Source: Erythrobacteraceae bacterium
GTDB taxonomy: Bacteria; Pseudomonadota; Alphaproteobacteria; Sphingomonadales; Sphingomonadaceae
Direction: 5' to 3'
DNA: 64,000 bases
Assembly: GCA_027486035.1 (NCBI GenBank)
Contig: JAIXPX010000002.1
Location: forward strand, 62,001 to 126,000
Position 1 is the first letter of the stretch; every line of letters starts with the position of its first letter. This document shows, piece after piece, positions 1 to 9,521 of this stretch. The notes beneath the pieces are model-generated. The model saw only the letters and a program-made list of their open reading frames with translations. It was not told the origin of the DNA and made no database searches. The position numbers were made by a program, and so were the translations under genes.

Positions 1-18
1 CATCGATATGGAGAGAGG

Positions 19-660
19 TCATTGGGTTCCTTGAAGCTTCCTGACGTCGATCGTCACAGTCTCGCCATTGCCACCGGGAAAGTCCCGGAACAAGGCTGCG
101 GCAAGGGTGCGGGCGCTGGTGTCCACCTGCGAGTAGGGCGATTTCACGCTGGTCGTGATCTGCGCGCGCCCTTCCCAAAGGGTGGCTCCGCCGCTGCGGG
201 CGATGCGCACCGATAGCTCGGTAATGGTGCTCGGCCCCTCGTGTCCGCCGCCCAGATCGAAGCCGACCCCAAGGCCGACGCCCGAGCCGAAACTGCCGGT
301 GCTCCCGCTGACCCCGACGCTGACAGGGCGCTGGCGCTCGTCGATAGGTGCTGCAGTGATCGGGCTGCGGGTGGTGCGGATCGCGGCGGTCTGGTCAGCG
401 GGAGCGCCCTCGGCCACCACCGTGTAGCCGAGCCGCGCCAGTTCGGCGACCACGGCTGAGGCGAAGGCTGTTCGCGCCGCTTCGTTGGCAATCTTGTCCG
501 GGAATGTGACCGCGATGGTGCCGCTCCCGAGGCCCGCGCGCTCGGGGCCGGGTGAGACGAAGCGGGTCACCTCCACCGGGCCGGTGTAAGCCGTGGTCGC
601 GCAGGCCGAGAGCGCGAGTGAGGCGGCGGCGGCGACAGCGATGGGCAAGGCGCGAGGCAT
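19..660 (-). CDS. DUF4136-type lipoprotein
   Basis: A 213-residue predicted envelope lipoprotein. It has an N-terminal hydrophobic signal ending in a lipobox (LSAC, Cys20), and the rest looks like a DUF4136 domain, a family of unknown function. A Gly/Ser-rich loop lies at about residues 118-142, and the C-terminal motif FPGGNGETVTI closes the domain. A Shine-Dalgarno-like AGGAAGT lies about 8 nt before the ATG. The same C-terminal motif (FPGNSGETVRI) occurs in the lipoprotein at 34500-35180, so the two are paralogues. It is transcribed away from galE. The biochemical role is unknown. Confidence 0.8.
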   Translation of the reverse strand: MPRALPIAVAAAASLALSACATTAYTGPVEVTRFVSPGPERAGLGSGTIAVTFPDKIANEAARTAFASAVVAELARLGYTVVAEGAPADQTAAIRTTRSPITAAPIDERQRPVSVGVSGSTGSFGSGVGLGVGFDLGGGHEGPSTITELSVRIARSGGATLWEGRAQITTSVKSPYSQVDTSARTLAAALFRDFPGGNGETVTIDVRKLQGTQ

Positions 661-779
661 GTCAGGGACTTCCTTTCGTGGCGCGGCATCATAGGCCGGA
701 GCCGCTCACGCGCACAGACCTGTGTTGTCTGCTCCAGGTTGCGATGTTCTGACCGGAATTTGTGCTACGGGCCCCTGCC

Positions 780-1793
780 ATGACAACCCAGAGCAAACCT
801 TCCGTCCTCGTCACCGGCGGTGCCGGCTATATCGGCAGTCATGCGGTTCTCGCCCTGAAGGACGCCGGTTGGCCGGTGGCGGTGATCGACAACCTCACCA
901 CCGGCTTCCGCTTCGCGATCCCCGAAGGCGTGCCGCTCTACGAGGGCGATATCGCGGATGCCGACCTGCTGGCGCGGATCTTCGCCGAGCAGCAGACCGT
1001 TGCGATTATGCATTTCGCCGGTTCGATCATCGTGCCCGAGAGCGTCGCCGACCCGCTCAAGTATTATCACAACAACACCGCCAAGAGCCGCGCGCTGATC
1101 GCCGCCGCCATTGAGGCGGGCATTGCGCACGTCATCTTCTCCTCGACCGCGGCGACCTATGGCATCCCCGAGGTCGCCGCCGTGAACGAGGATACGCCGC
1201 AGCGGCCGATCAATCCCTATGGCTGGTCGAAGCTGATGACCGAGCAGATGCTTGCCGATGTCGCGGCGGCGCATCCGATGAATTACGGGGTGCTGCGATA
1301 TTTCAATGTCGCGGGCGCCGATCCGCAGGCGCGCAGCGGGCAATCGACTGCGGGGGCGACCCACCTCATCAAGGTCGCGATCGAGGCGGCGCTCGGCAAG
1401 CGCGAATCGGTAAGCGTGTTCGGCACCGACTATGCGACCCCCGATGGCACGGGGGTGCGCGACTACATCCACGTCAGCGACCTTGCTGCCGCACATGTGC
1501 TGACGCTGGAGGCGCTGATTGCGCAGCCTGGGCGCTCGCTCACCATGAATTGCGGCTACGGGCGGGGCTTCTCGGTGAACGAGGTGCTCGACGCGGTCGA
1601 CCGGGTGACGAATCGCCAGCTCGACCGCCGGATCGAGGGGCGGCGCGCGGGCGATCCCGATTCGCTGATTTCCGATCCCGCGCACCTCAAGGCGACCCTC
1701 GGCTGGGAGCCGCGACACGCCGATCTCGACACGATCATCGCCCATGCACTCGCCTGGGAACGAAAATTGACCGATCTCCGGGGCGCCGCCTGA
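780..1793 (+). CDS. galE: UDP-glucose 4-epimerase
   Basis: Interconverts UDP-glucose and UDP-galactose using tightly bound NAD, supplying galactosyl units for cell-surface polysaccharide. The 337-residue product has the extended-SDR Rossmann motif TGGAGYIGSH (residues 12-21), the HFAG motif near 78-81, catalytic Ser/Thr around 122-123 and the YGWSK motif (Tyr147, Lys151). Length matches bacterial GalE. The ATG at 780 is preferred because it begins just before the Rossmann strand; an in-frame start at 762 would add six unconserved residues. No galK/galT genes are nearby, so a role in sugar-nucleotide biosynthesis rather than galactose catabolism is inferred. Confidence 0.93.
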   Translation: MTTQSKPSVLVTGGAGYIGSHAVLALKDAGWPVAVIDNLTTGFRFAIPEGVPLYEGDIADADLLARIFAEQQTVAIMHFAGSIIVPESVADPLKYYHNNTAKSRALIAAAIEAGIAHVIFSSTAATYGIPEVAAVNEDTPQRPINPYGWSKLMTEQMLADVAAAHPMNYGVLRYFNVAGADPQARSGQSTAGATHLIKVAIEAALGKRESVSVFGTDYATPDGTGVRDYIHVSDLAAAHVLTLEALIAQPGRSLTMNCGYGRGFSVNEVLDAVDRVTNRQLDRRIEGRRAGDPDSLISDPAHLKATLGWEPRHADLDTIIAHALAWERKLTDLRGAA

Positions 1794-1803
1794 CAGACTC
1801 GCA

Positions 1804-1830
1804 TTGACGCGCCCGGGGCGGGCCGCTAAC
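1804..1830 (+). promoter_or_regulatory. candidate sigma-70 promoter of rpmJ
   Basis: TTGACG (1804-1809), 15 nt, then GCTAAC (1825-1830), about 60 nt before the rpmJ ATG. The same layout and spacing (TTGACT, 15 nt, CATAAC) precedes rpmH at 8642-8668, which supports both. Seen by eye only; the spacer is shorter than the usual 17 nt. Confidence 0.45.
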
Positions 1831-1892
1831 GGGGCCGCTCGAATTTCCGCGCGTCGGGCCGATCCGGCGCGCTTTGTATTTGGAAAAAAGCC

Positions 1893-2018
1893 ATGAAGAT
1901 CGTCAACAGCCTGAAGTCGCTGAAGGGCCGTCACCGCGACAACCGCGTGATCCGTCGTCGCGGCCGCACCTACGTGATCAACAAGACCGACCGCCGCTTC
2001 AAGGCCCGCCAGGGCTAA
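1893..2018 (+). CDS. rpmJ: 50S ribosomal protein L36, zinc-free (C-minus) type
   Basis: A 41-residue, very basic protein beginning [17 protein letters not shown] and ending RRFKARQG. This is the L36 fold of the large ribosomal subunit. The zinc-binding Cys/His set of classical L36 is absent, as in the C-minus (YkgO-like) paralogues that do not bind zinc. It stands alone, not in a ribosomal operon, with its own candidate promoter upstream and a terminator hairpin downstream. The stop is the TAA at 2016-2018. It is too short for many gene finders. Confidence 0.93.
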   Translation: MKIVNSLKSLKGRHRDNRVIRRRGRTYVINKTDRRFKARQG

Positions 2019-2054
2019 ACCGGCGCGGCTGCCCGAGGGGCGGCTGAGGAATTC

Positions 2055-2094
2055 GCGGCCCGCCTCCTCACCGGAGCGCGGGCCGCACGCTTTT
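2055..2094 (+). terminator. Rho-independent terminator after rpmJ
   Basis: The 9-bp stem GCGGCCCGC (2055-2063) pairs with GCGGGCCGC (2078-2086) and is followed by ACGCTTTT. It lies 36 nt after the rpmJ stop and before the HAD gene. Confidence 0.7.
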
Positions 2095-2118
2095 GGGGAT
2101 GGGGAGAGCGCTGGGGCA

Positions 2119-2721
2119 ATGCAGAAGGCTGTCGTGTTCGATATCGGGCGGGTGCTGTTCGAGTGGCGGCTCGCAGCGCTGTTCGAGAAGCTGATCGAGG
2201 ATCCGCGGGAGCTCGACTGGTTCCTCGCCAATGTCGTCACCGAGGAATGGCACTTCGAGCATGACCGGGGGCGGGCGCTGGCCGAGATGCTGCCCGAAAG
2301 GATCGCGCTCTACCCGCAATACGAGCCGCATATCCGGGCCTATGCCGCGCGCTTCAACGAGACGATTCCCGGACCGGTGGAAGGCTCGCACGCGCTGGTC
2401 GAGCGCCTTGCGGCGGGCGGCGTGCCGCTGTTCTGCCTGACCAATTTCGGTGACGAGTTCTGGGGGATGTTCCGCCCGGCACAGCCGATCTTCGACCTGT
2501 TCGCCGACATCGTGGTCTCGGGGGTGGAGAAGATCGCCAAGCCCGATCCGCGCATCTACGCGATCGTCGAGCAGCGCAGCGGCCGGAGCGGCTCCGACCT
2601 GTTCTTCACCGATGACAACGTCGCAAACATCGCCGCGGCCCGCGCGCGCGGCTGGGATGCCCACCTGTTCACGGACGCCCAAGCTCTCGAAGCGCAGCTG
2701 GTGGCAGCCGGGTTGCTCTAG
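2119..2721 (+). CDS. HAD-superfamily hydrolase, YihX/haloacid dehalogenase-like
   Basis: A 200-residue member of the haloacid dehalogenase superfamily (subfamily IA type). Motif I is VVFDIGRVLF, with the nucleophile Asp8. The usual second Asp is Gly10, which is common in the dehalogenase/YihX branch rather than in classic DxD phosphatases. Motif II is LTNFG (about 117-121), motif III is the Lys in KIAKPDPRIYA, and motif IV is FFTDDNVAN. Probable activity is a small phosphatase or dehalogenase acting on an unidentified substrate. It starts at the ATG after GGGGAGAG. A two-hairpin repeat begins six bases after its stop. Confidence 0.85.
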   Translation: MQKAVVFDIGRVLFEWRLAALFEKLIEDPRELDWFLANVVTEEWHFEHDRGRALAEMLPERIALYPQYEPHIRAYAARFNETIPGPVEGSHALVERLAAGGVPLFCLTNFGDEFWGMFRPAQPIFDLFADIVVSGVEKIAKPDPRIYAIVEQRSGRSGSDLFFTDDNVANIAAARARGWDAHLFTDAQALEAQLVAAGLL

Positions 2722-2726
2722 TTTCC

Positions 2727-2825
2727 GTCCGCGCCTCCGCGCGGACATCCTCGGCGCAGTTCCCACCGCTCCGCGCCGGGGCGCCTGCGGGGCAGCCGCG
2801 TGGCCTTGCGGACCCTTCAGGTCCG
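2727..2825 (+). repeat. two-hairpin dispersed element, copy 1
   Basis: An 8-bp stem with loop CTCC (2727-2746) is followed by ATCCTCGGCGCA, a GC-rich middle, the linker TGGCCTTG and a second hairpin (CGGACC, loop CTTCA, GGTCCG; 2809-2825). The same architecture, with the same loop and linkers but different covarying stems, lies at 8882-8982. Each copy begins a few bases after a stop codon. No coding potential is apparent. Function unknown; possibilities are an mRNA 3'-end stabiliser, a terminator or a mobile repeat. Confidence 0.6.
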
Positions 2826-2851
2826 ACCAGGCCCATTCCCCTCGACCACAT

Positions 2852-2895
2852 CAAAAAATCCCCCGGCGCGCTCTGGGGATAGCGGGCGCCGGGGG
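2852..2895 (-). terminator. Rho-independent terminator for the small secreted protein gene
   Basis: CCCCCGGCGC (2860-2869) pairs perfectly over 10 bp with GCGCCGGGGG (2886-2895). Read on the minus strand the hairpin is followed by ATTTTTT. It lies about 70 nt beyond the stop of the minus-strand gene at 2966-3310. Confidence 0.85.
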
Positions 2896-2965
2896 TTCTT
2901 GGAGCTCCGTCCGGCGGAGAGAGAGGAACAGTCGGACGGAGAGGAATGCTGGTGTCAGGCTGCGA

Positions 2966-3310
2966 TCAGCCGTTGCACTTGGTCAGTTCTTCGGCGGCGA
3001 GCAGTTCGCCATTCACCTTGAACTCGGCGACTTCGCCGAACTTGCGGTTGAGGCCGCGGCACACACGCAGCGGGCGGGCGGAGGTCTTGTTGGCGACGCA
3101 GGTTTCGCCCTTGCACGCCCAGGCAACGCCATCGGCGACTGCGCGAAGGTCGCTCGCGGGGACGGTGAGCTTGGCGGTGTAATAGGGCGTACCGGCCGCT
3201 TCCACGGGTGCCGCAGTGGTGGCAATGCCGAAGCTGAGGCCGGTGTAGACCAGCGCAGAAGCAAGGACGGCAAGCTTGCCGGAACGGGGGAGGGAGAGGG
3301 TGCTCGTCAT
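2966..3310 (-). CDS. small secreted cysteine-containing protein (CC_3452-like)
   Basis: A 114-residue predicted periplasmic protein of unknown function. It has an N-terminal signal region with a hydrophobic core (about residues 11-30) and an Ala-rich cleavage zone before GTPYYTAKL. The mature part has four cysteines (in AWACKGETC, RVCRGLN and LTKCNG), suggesting two disulfides. It resembles the short secreted family annotated CC_3452 in Caulobacter and sphingomonads; that recognition is from memory. It has its own terminator and is divergent from the HxlR gene. Confidence 0.7.
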   Translation of the reverse strand: MTSTLSLPRSGKLAVLASALVYTGLSFGIATTAAPVEAAGTPYYTAKLTVPASDLRAVADGVAWACKGETCVANKTSARPLRVCRGLNRKFGEVAEFKVNGELLAAEELTKCNG

Positions 3311-3519
3311 CGGGGTATCCTTTGCCTTTTCTTTGATGGGGGCCGCTGCCCCTTAGGTCTCTTTACCATCGTTTTGCAATGCAACATTTCGATTCGAAAC
3401 CGGTTGCTCTTCGCCACCTAACTTACTAGGTTGCGGGTTGCAACTGAAAACTGAATCTTTTTGTGAGCCGCTGCAAAAACGGCTACACACCGCCCCGAAG
3501 GGGAAGGGAAACGAGACCT

Positions 3520-4074
3520 ATGGGTGAGCTGAGAGAACCGCTGCGCGAGCTGATCGAATGCGGATTGCCGCAGGCGCTCGAGGTGATGGGGGAGCGCTGG
3601 TCCTTCATGATCCTGCGCGCCAGCTTCAACGGTCTCAAGCACTTTGAGGAGTTCCTGAGCGAACTCGGGATTGCCCGCAACATCCTCTCCAACCGTCTCG
3701 CCAAGCTCGTCGAGCACGGCATCCTGAAGCGCGAGCCCTGTGCCGATGACCGGCGCAAGATCGAGTACCGCCTCACGGAAAAGGGCTTCGACCTGCTTCC
3801 GGCGATGGTCGCACTGCGCCAGTGGGGGCAGAAATATGCGGTCGAGACGGTCGTGGAGGATCCCGTGCTGGTCGACGAGCGTGATCGTCTGCCGATTGGT
3901 CCGGTTTCGATCCTTGCCCACGATGGTCGCATTCTCGGCCCTCAGGACCTGTGGCTGACCCGTCCCACGGACCTCGGCAAGCGCGCCGATGGCACGATCG
4001 CGGCACCCGGTGCGGCGCTCGGCAAGGGCGACGTGGTCGATCTGGCCGCTGCCAAGAAGGCCGCCGCGCGATAA
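3520..4074 (+). CDS. HxlR-family winged-helix transcriptional regulator
   Basis: A 184-residue regulator whose N-terminal ~100 residues form an HxlR winged helix. The typical motif GERWSFMILR precedes the recognition region GIARNILSNRLAKLVEHG and the wing around RKIEYRLTEKG. The C-terminal ~70 residues are an extension not needed for DNA binding. The ATG at 3520 is preferred over an in-frame ATG at 3463 because homology begins at MGELREPL and a purine-rich GGAAGGGAAACGAG lies just before it. The palindrome GTTGCAAC in the divergent intergenic region is a possible operator, though unproven. HxlR proteins often sense redox or electrophile stress; the target here is unknown. Confidence 0.88.
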   Translation: MGELREPLRELIECGLPQALEVMGERWSFMILRASFNGLKHFEEFLSELGIARNILSNRLAKLVEHGILKREPCADDRRKIEYRLTEKGFDLLPAMVALRQWGQKYAVETVVEDPVLVDERDRLPIGPVSILAHDGRILGPQDLWLTRPTDLGKRADGTIAAPGAALGKGDVVDLAAAKKAAAR

Positions 4075-4135
4075 TCGGTCGATAGGTCGCACCGGCGGGT
4101 GCCCATGCCGCAGGGCTTGGGCTAGGCGCGCAGCC

Positions 4136-5932
<1,797 letters not shown>

Positions 5933-5953
5933 GCGGTTCACTGGCGTGAACCG

Positions 5954-6042
5954 GCAGACCACCCGCCCCGCCTCCCCACCCGGCCACCAAGGATACCATG
6001 AGGCTATGGTGGCCGGGAGGGGAGGCGGGGCGGGTGGTCTGC
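5954..6042. repeat. long palindromic repeat, copy 1
   Basis: Left arm 5954-5989 and right arm 6007-6042 are 36 nt each and complementary at 35 of 36 positions, around a 17-nt loop. The outer end is GCAGACCACCCGCCCC. The same palindrome occurs at 13702-13789. This copy lies between the convergent recQ and TonB-like genes, so it could also act as a bidirectional terminator. It encodes no protein. Confidence 0.9.
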
Positions 6043-6049
6043 GTCTACA

Positions 6050-6886
6050 TCAGCGCGGACGCTGGCCGACCGAATAGGTGATCCTGATCCGCACCCAGCT
6101 GCCGAACTGCTCCCGCCCGCCGATCCGCGCGGGGCGGACCCGGAACTGCCAGGCGGCGGCCAGCACCGCGCGCCCGATCTGGGAGCCTTCGGGGCTTTCG
6201 CCGACGAGCACGCAATCCTCGACATAATATCCCGCCACCGTCTTGCAGGCGATCAGCGCCACCCCCGGGCCATTCGCGGTCGAGAGGTAGCCCGCCAGCT
6301 CCTGATCGGTCGGTTCGCGGTACCAGCGCGCCGCATAGAGCGGCTCGCCATTGGGCGCGGTGCCGACCCGCTCGCTGTCGCCGGCGGTCCGCGGGTTGCC
6401 AGTGTCGGCCGGGCCATAGCCGGCGTTGGGCCTGATCCTGGCGCCGATGGTCGGGGCGGCGCTCGGCCTGGGCTGGGGCTGCGGCTGGGGCTGGGGCTGC
6501 GGCGGCGCGGGCGGCGGCGTCGGGGCCGACTTCGGGTTGAGCGCCAGCGGGGAAGGGCGCGGCGGCGCGGGCGCAGGGGTGACGGGCTGGCTGTCTTGCG
6601 GCGTCTCGGGCTCGCTCGGCTCTGCGGGTTCGGACTGTTCGGGCGCGGGCGGTGCGGCGAACTCCACGGATTTGAACGTCACCGCTTCCTCGTCGCCGTC
6701 TTCCACCCCTGCGATGTTTGCGCCGAGGGTGAGCAGCAGGAGCAGGATCAGCCCTTCGATCGCCAGCGCGATGGCAAGGCTTGCCAGCTTGCGCCGCCGC
6801 GAGGCATCGCGCACGGCGACGACCAACGCGGCGAGGCCGCGCGGTTCCTTGGTCACCGATGCTGAAGTCTCGTCCGGAATGGCCAA
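6050..6886 (-). CDS. TonB-like energy-transducer family protein
   Basis: A 278-residue inner-membrane-anchored protein. A cytoplasmic N-terminus with RRRK precedes one transmembrane helix (about residues 37-57). A long Pro/Glu/Gln-rich periplasmic linker follows (about 75-145), with a PQPQPQ run typical of TonB-type spanning segments, and then a ~120-residue C-terminal domain containing the two conserved-looking cysteines in ACKTVAGYYVEDC. This architecture suggests a TonB-like coupling protein or a relative that uses the linker to cross the periplasm. No ExbB/ExbD genes are adjacent. The classical TonB C-terminal motif is not clear, so the functional assignment is tentative. Confidence 0.65.
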   Translation of the reverse strand: MAIPDETSASVTKEPRGLAALVVAVRDASRRRKLASLAIALAIEGLILLLLLTLGANIAGVEDGDEEAVTFKSVEFAAPPAPEQSEPAEPSEPETPQDSQPVTPAPAPPRPSPLALNPKSAPTPPPAPPQPQPQPQPQPRPSAAPTIGARIRPNAGYGPADTGNPRTAGDSERVGTAPNGEPLYAARWYREPTDQELAGYLSTANGPGVALIACKTVAGYYVEDCVLVGESPEGSQIGRAVLAAAWQFRVRPARIGGREQFGSWVRIRITYSVGQRPR

Positions 6887-6940
6887 AGCGCCCTTGATCG
6901 GCCGGCTTCAAAGGGGGCGAGCGGCCTTCGGACGCGTCCC

Positions 6941-8431
6941 TTAGCCGCTCGTCAGCCGATAGGATAGCGCCTCGGCGATGTGGACGCGGCCAACCGTGTC
7001 CGCCCGGGCGAGATCGGCGATGGTCCGTGCGACCCGCAGCATCCGGGTGTAGCCGCGCGCCGAAAGGCGCAGCTTTTCGGCCGCCTGGAGCAGCAGCTTG
7101 CGGCCCGCCTCGTCGGGCGTGGCATGGTGATCGAGCCGCTCCCCTTCCAGCTCGGCGTTGGAGCGCACGCCCCGCGCCGTCTGCTGCGCGCGGGCGGCGG
7201 CGACCCGGCGGGCGACCTCGGCGCTGCCCTCGGCGGGCGGGGGGAGCGCCATGTCCATCGCGCTCACCGCCGCGACATGGACGTGGAGGTCGATGCGGTC
7301 GAGCAGCGGGCCGGAGAGCCGCGCCTGATAGTCCCCGACGCAGCGCGGATACTTGTTGCAGTTCCTTTGCGGATCGCCCGCATAGCCGCAGCGGCACGGG
7401 TTCATCGCCGCGACGAGCTGCACCCGCGCCGGGAAGGTCACATGGGCATTGGCCCGCGCGACATCGACCGTGCCGGTCTCAAGCGGCTGGCGCAGCGAAT
7501 CGAGCACCGGACGCTGGAACTCGGGCAGCTCGTCGAGGAACAGCACGCCAAGGTGTGCCAGGCTCACCTCGCCCGGGCGCACCTTCAGGCCACCCCCCGT
7601 CAGCGCCGCCATGCTCGCTGAATGGTGCGGGGCGCGGAACGGTCGGGCGCGGCTGATCCGGCCTGCCTCGAGCATCCCCGCCACCGACTGCACCATCGAC
7701 ACCTCGAGCGCCTCGGCCGGACCGAGCGGGGGGAGGATGCCGGGAAGGCACGAGGCGAGCAGGCTCTTGCCCGATCCGGGCGGGCCCATCATCAGCAGGT
7801 TATGCCCGCCGGCGGCGGCAATCTCGAGCGCCCGCTTGGCGGTCTCCTGCCCGCGCACCTGCCTGAGGTCGTTGCCCCCGGGGCTGTCGGCGACCGCGCC
7901 GCGTTCCGGCTCGGGGAGGACCATGCTGCCCTTGAGGTGACCGAGCAGGCTGACGAGATCGCGCGGAGCGAGGACCGGCACGCCGCTCGCCCAGCGCGCC
8001 TCGGGGCCTTGCGCGGCGGGGCAGATGAGGCCCGTGCCCGCCTCGCTCGCATGGAGCGCGGCGATCAGCACGCCGGGGCTCGGCACCACCCTGCCATCGA
8101 GCGCCAGCTCGCCGACCGCGATCCAGTCGCCCAGTTGCTCGGCGTCGGTGACGCCCATCGCGGCGAGCAGGGCGAGGGCGATCGGCAGGTCATAGTGCGA
8201 GCCGTCCTTGGTCAGGTCGGCGGGAGAGAGGTTCACCGAGATGCGCTTGGGCGGCAGGGCAAGGCCCATGGCGGCGAGCGCGGACTGCACGCGCTCGCGG
8301 CTCTCGCTCACGGCCTTGTCCGGCAGGCCGACGACGTTAAAGCGCGGCAGCCCCGGCGCGACCTGACACTGCACCTCGACCTCGCGGGCCTCGAGCCCCA
8401 AGTAGGCGACCGTTCTCACCTGCGCGACCAT
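6941..8431 (-). CDS. comM: YifB/ComM-family Mg-chelatase-like AAA+ ATPase
   Basis: A 496-residue protein with an N-terminal ChlI-like/Lon-substrate-like domain (residues 1-170, including ISVNLSPADL) and a Mg-chelatase-type AAA+ domain. Walker A is GPPGSGKS (216-223), Walker B is in LFLDELPEF, and a zinc-type motif is MNPCRCGYAGD. ComM proteins are hexameric helicases that extend branch migration when incoming ssDNA is integrated during natural transformation. This general YifB family role may or may not apply here. The start MVAQVRT at 8431 is the normal family N-terminus; much longer upstream reading is spurious. Confidence 0.92.
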   Translation of the reverse strand: MVAQVRTVAYLGLEAREVEVQCQVAPGLPRFNVVGLPDKAVSESRERVQSALAAMGLALPPKRISVNLSPADLTKDGSHYDLPIALALLAAMGVTDAEQLGDWIAVGELALDGRVVPSPGVLIAALHASEAGTGLICPAAQGPEARWASGVPVLAPRDLVSLLGHLKGSMVLPEPERGAVADSPGGNDLRQVRGQETAKRALEIAAAGGHNLLMMGPPGSGKSLLASCLPGILPPLGPAEALEVSMVQSVAGMLEAGRISRARPFRAPHHSASMAALTGGGLKVRPGEVSLAHLGVLFLDELPEFQRPVLDSLRQPLETGTVDVARANAHVTFPARVQLVAAMNPCRCGYAGDPQRNCNKYPRCVGDYQARLSGPLLDRIDLHVHVAAVSAMDMALPPPAEGSAEVARRVAAARAQQTARGVRSNAELEGERLDHHATPDEAGRKLLLQAAEKLRLSARGYTRMLRVARTIADLARADTVGRVHIAEALSYRLTSG

Positions 8432-8641
8432 CGGCGTGCCCCTGTTGCGTTGCCCGGGGGCAATTGTGCAGGGGAATGAGGCACTTGTCGAGCGCCGGGC
8501 GCTTCTTCCCGCAAGTTGATAAAGGCCATGCTGGGGTGCGGTTTCCGGCGCGGGGCTGTAGGAATGGCTCTGCACGGTTCCTAGCGTAGGACATCCGGCC
8601 GCAACGAAGCGTGACCCGAGGCGCGGGCGGTGCGGCGCTGC

Positions 8642-8668
8642 TTGACTCGTCCGCGGCTTTCCCATAAC
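8642..8668 (+). promoter_or_regulatory. candidate sigma-70 promoter of rpmH
   Basis: TTGACT (8642-8647), 15 nt, CATAAC (8663-8668), about 72 nt upstream of the rpmH ATG, in the 309-nt gap between comM and rpmH. The spacing is identical to the rpmJ candidate. Nothing else is recognisable in this gap. Confidence 0.45.
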
Positions 8669-8740
8669 GGCCCCGGTCTGTTTTGCGGCGTGCAGCGATG
8701 CGGCCCCGGCGGCCCTGCCGGTCACATTTTCGAGGACGAT

Positions 8741-8875
8741 ATGAAGCGGACTTTCCAACCCAGCAATCTCGTGCGCGCTCGTCGCCACGGCTTCTTCGCG
8801 CGCAAGGCGACCCCGGGTGGCCGCAAGGTGCTTCGCGCCCGCCGCGCCCGCGGCCGCAAGAAGCTCTGCGCGTAA
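8741..8875 (+). CDS. rpmH: 50S ribosomal protein L34
   Basis: A 44-residue, Arg/Lys-rich large-subunit protein with the signature [18 protein letters not shown] and the tail [10 protein letters not shown]. The length is exactly that of bacterial L34. It heads the conserved rpmH-rnpA-yidD-yidC block found in most bacteria. Here rpmH and rnpA are separated by an unusually long 253-nt spacer that contains a two-hairpin repeat starting just after the rpmH stop. Confidence 0.97.
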   Translation: MKRTFQPSNLVRARRHGFFARKATPGGRKVLRARRARGRKKLCA

Positions 8876-8881
8876 TTCTTT

Positions 8882-8982
8882 GCGCACCCGCCTCCGCGGG
8901 TGCGATATCCTCGCGCATGCGGCCTGAAGGCCGCGTCGCTGCGGGTGGCCGGTTGGCCTTGCGGGTCCCCTCCGGGGACCCG
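8882..8982 (+). repeat. two-hairpin dispersed element, copy 2
   Basis: The hairpin GCACCCGC-CTCC-GCGGGTGC (8884-8903, extendable by one pair) is followed by ATATCCTCGCGCA, a small GCGGCCTGAAGGCCGC hairpin, the linker TTGGCCTTG and a 9-bp hairpin CGGGTCCCC/GGGGACCCG with loop TCC (8962-8982). Architecture, first loop and linkers match copy 1 at 2727-2825, while the stems differ with base-pairing kept. It starts seven bases after the rpmH stop. Confidence 0.6.
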
Positions 8983-9128
8983 ATTGCATTTGCGACCTTG
9001 CTGAATAGAACGATTCGAACCGCGGCAGCGGTTCGCAAGCGCGCCAAAGGGTTCTGGCGCGCGCCGGCCAGTCGGCCGAAGCCCAGGCGGACGGATGTTC
9101 GCCGCCCGGCGTTTGAGGGCGCAAACAA

Positions 9129-9521
9129 ATGACTCTTTCCGTCCTCACCAAGCGCGCCGATTTCCTCGCGGCCAATGCCGGCACCCGCAATGCCCGCGCC
9201 GGGTTCGTGCTGCTGACCCGGCCCAACAGCGGCCAGGGCATCCGCTTCGGCATCACCGTCACCAAGAAGATCGGCAACGCCGTCGTCAGGAACCGCATGA
9301 AGCGGCGCTTCCGCGAGCTGCTGCGCGCCGCGCTCCCGACGCTGGGCCTTCCCGACCACGATCATGTGCTGATCGGCCGCGCGGGCGGGATCGAGCGGGA
9401 CTTCCACCTGATGGCCGAGGAACTCGCCAGGGCGCTCGCGCGCGCCCGCGAGGGGCGCGGCGATCCCTCGGGCGGGCGGCGTCCGCGCAAGGGTGATCGT
9501 AAGGGGGGCAACCGCCCATGA
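9129..9521 (+). CDS. rnpA: ribonuclease P protein component
   Basis: The protein subunit of RNase P, which assists the catalytic RNA in maturing tRNA 5' ends. The 130-residue basic protein has the family signature around VVRNRMKRRFREL (the RNR motif that contacts the RNA). The C-terminal ~30 residues are a low-complexity Arg/Gly/Lys-rich tail. It follows rpmH and overlaps the start of yidD by four bases (ATGA), implying translational coupling. Confidence 0.95.
   Translation: MTLSVLTKRADFLAANAGTRNARAGFVLLTRPNSGQGIRFGITVTKKIGNAVVRNRMKRRFRELLRAALPTLGLPDHDHVLIGRAGGIERDFHLMAEELARALARAREGRGDPSGGRRPRKGDRKGGNRP

Noticed and set aside
6455..6520. GC-rich tandem repeat on the plus strand
   Set aside because: It encodes the Pro-Gln linker of the TonB-like protein on the minus strand.
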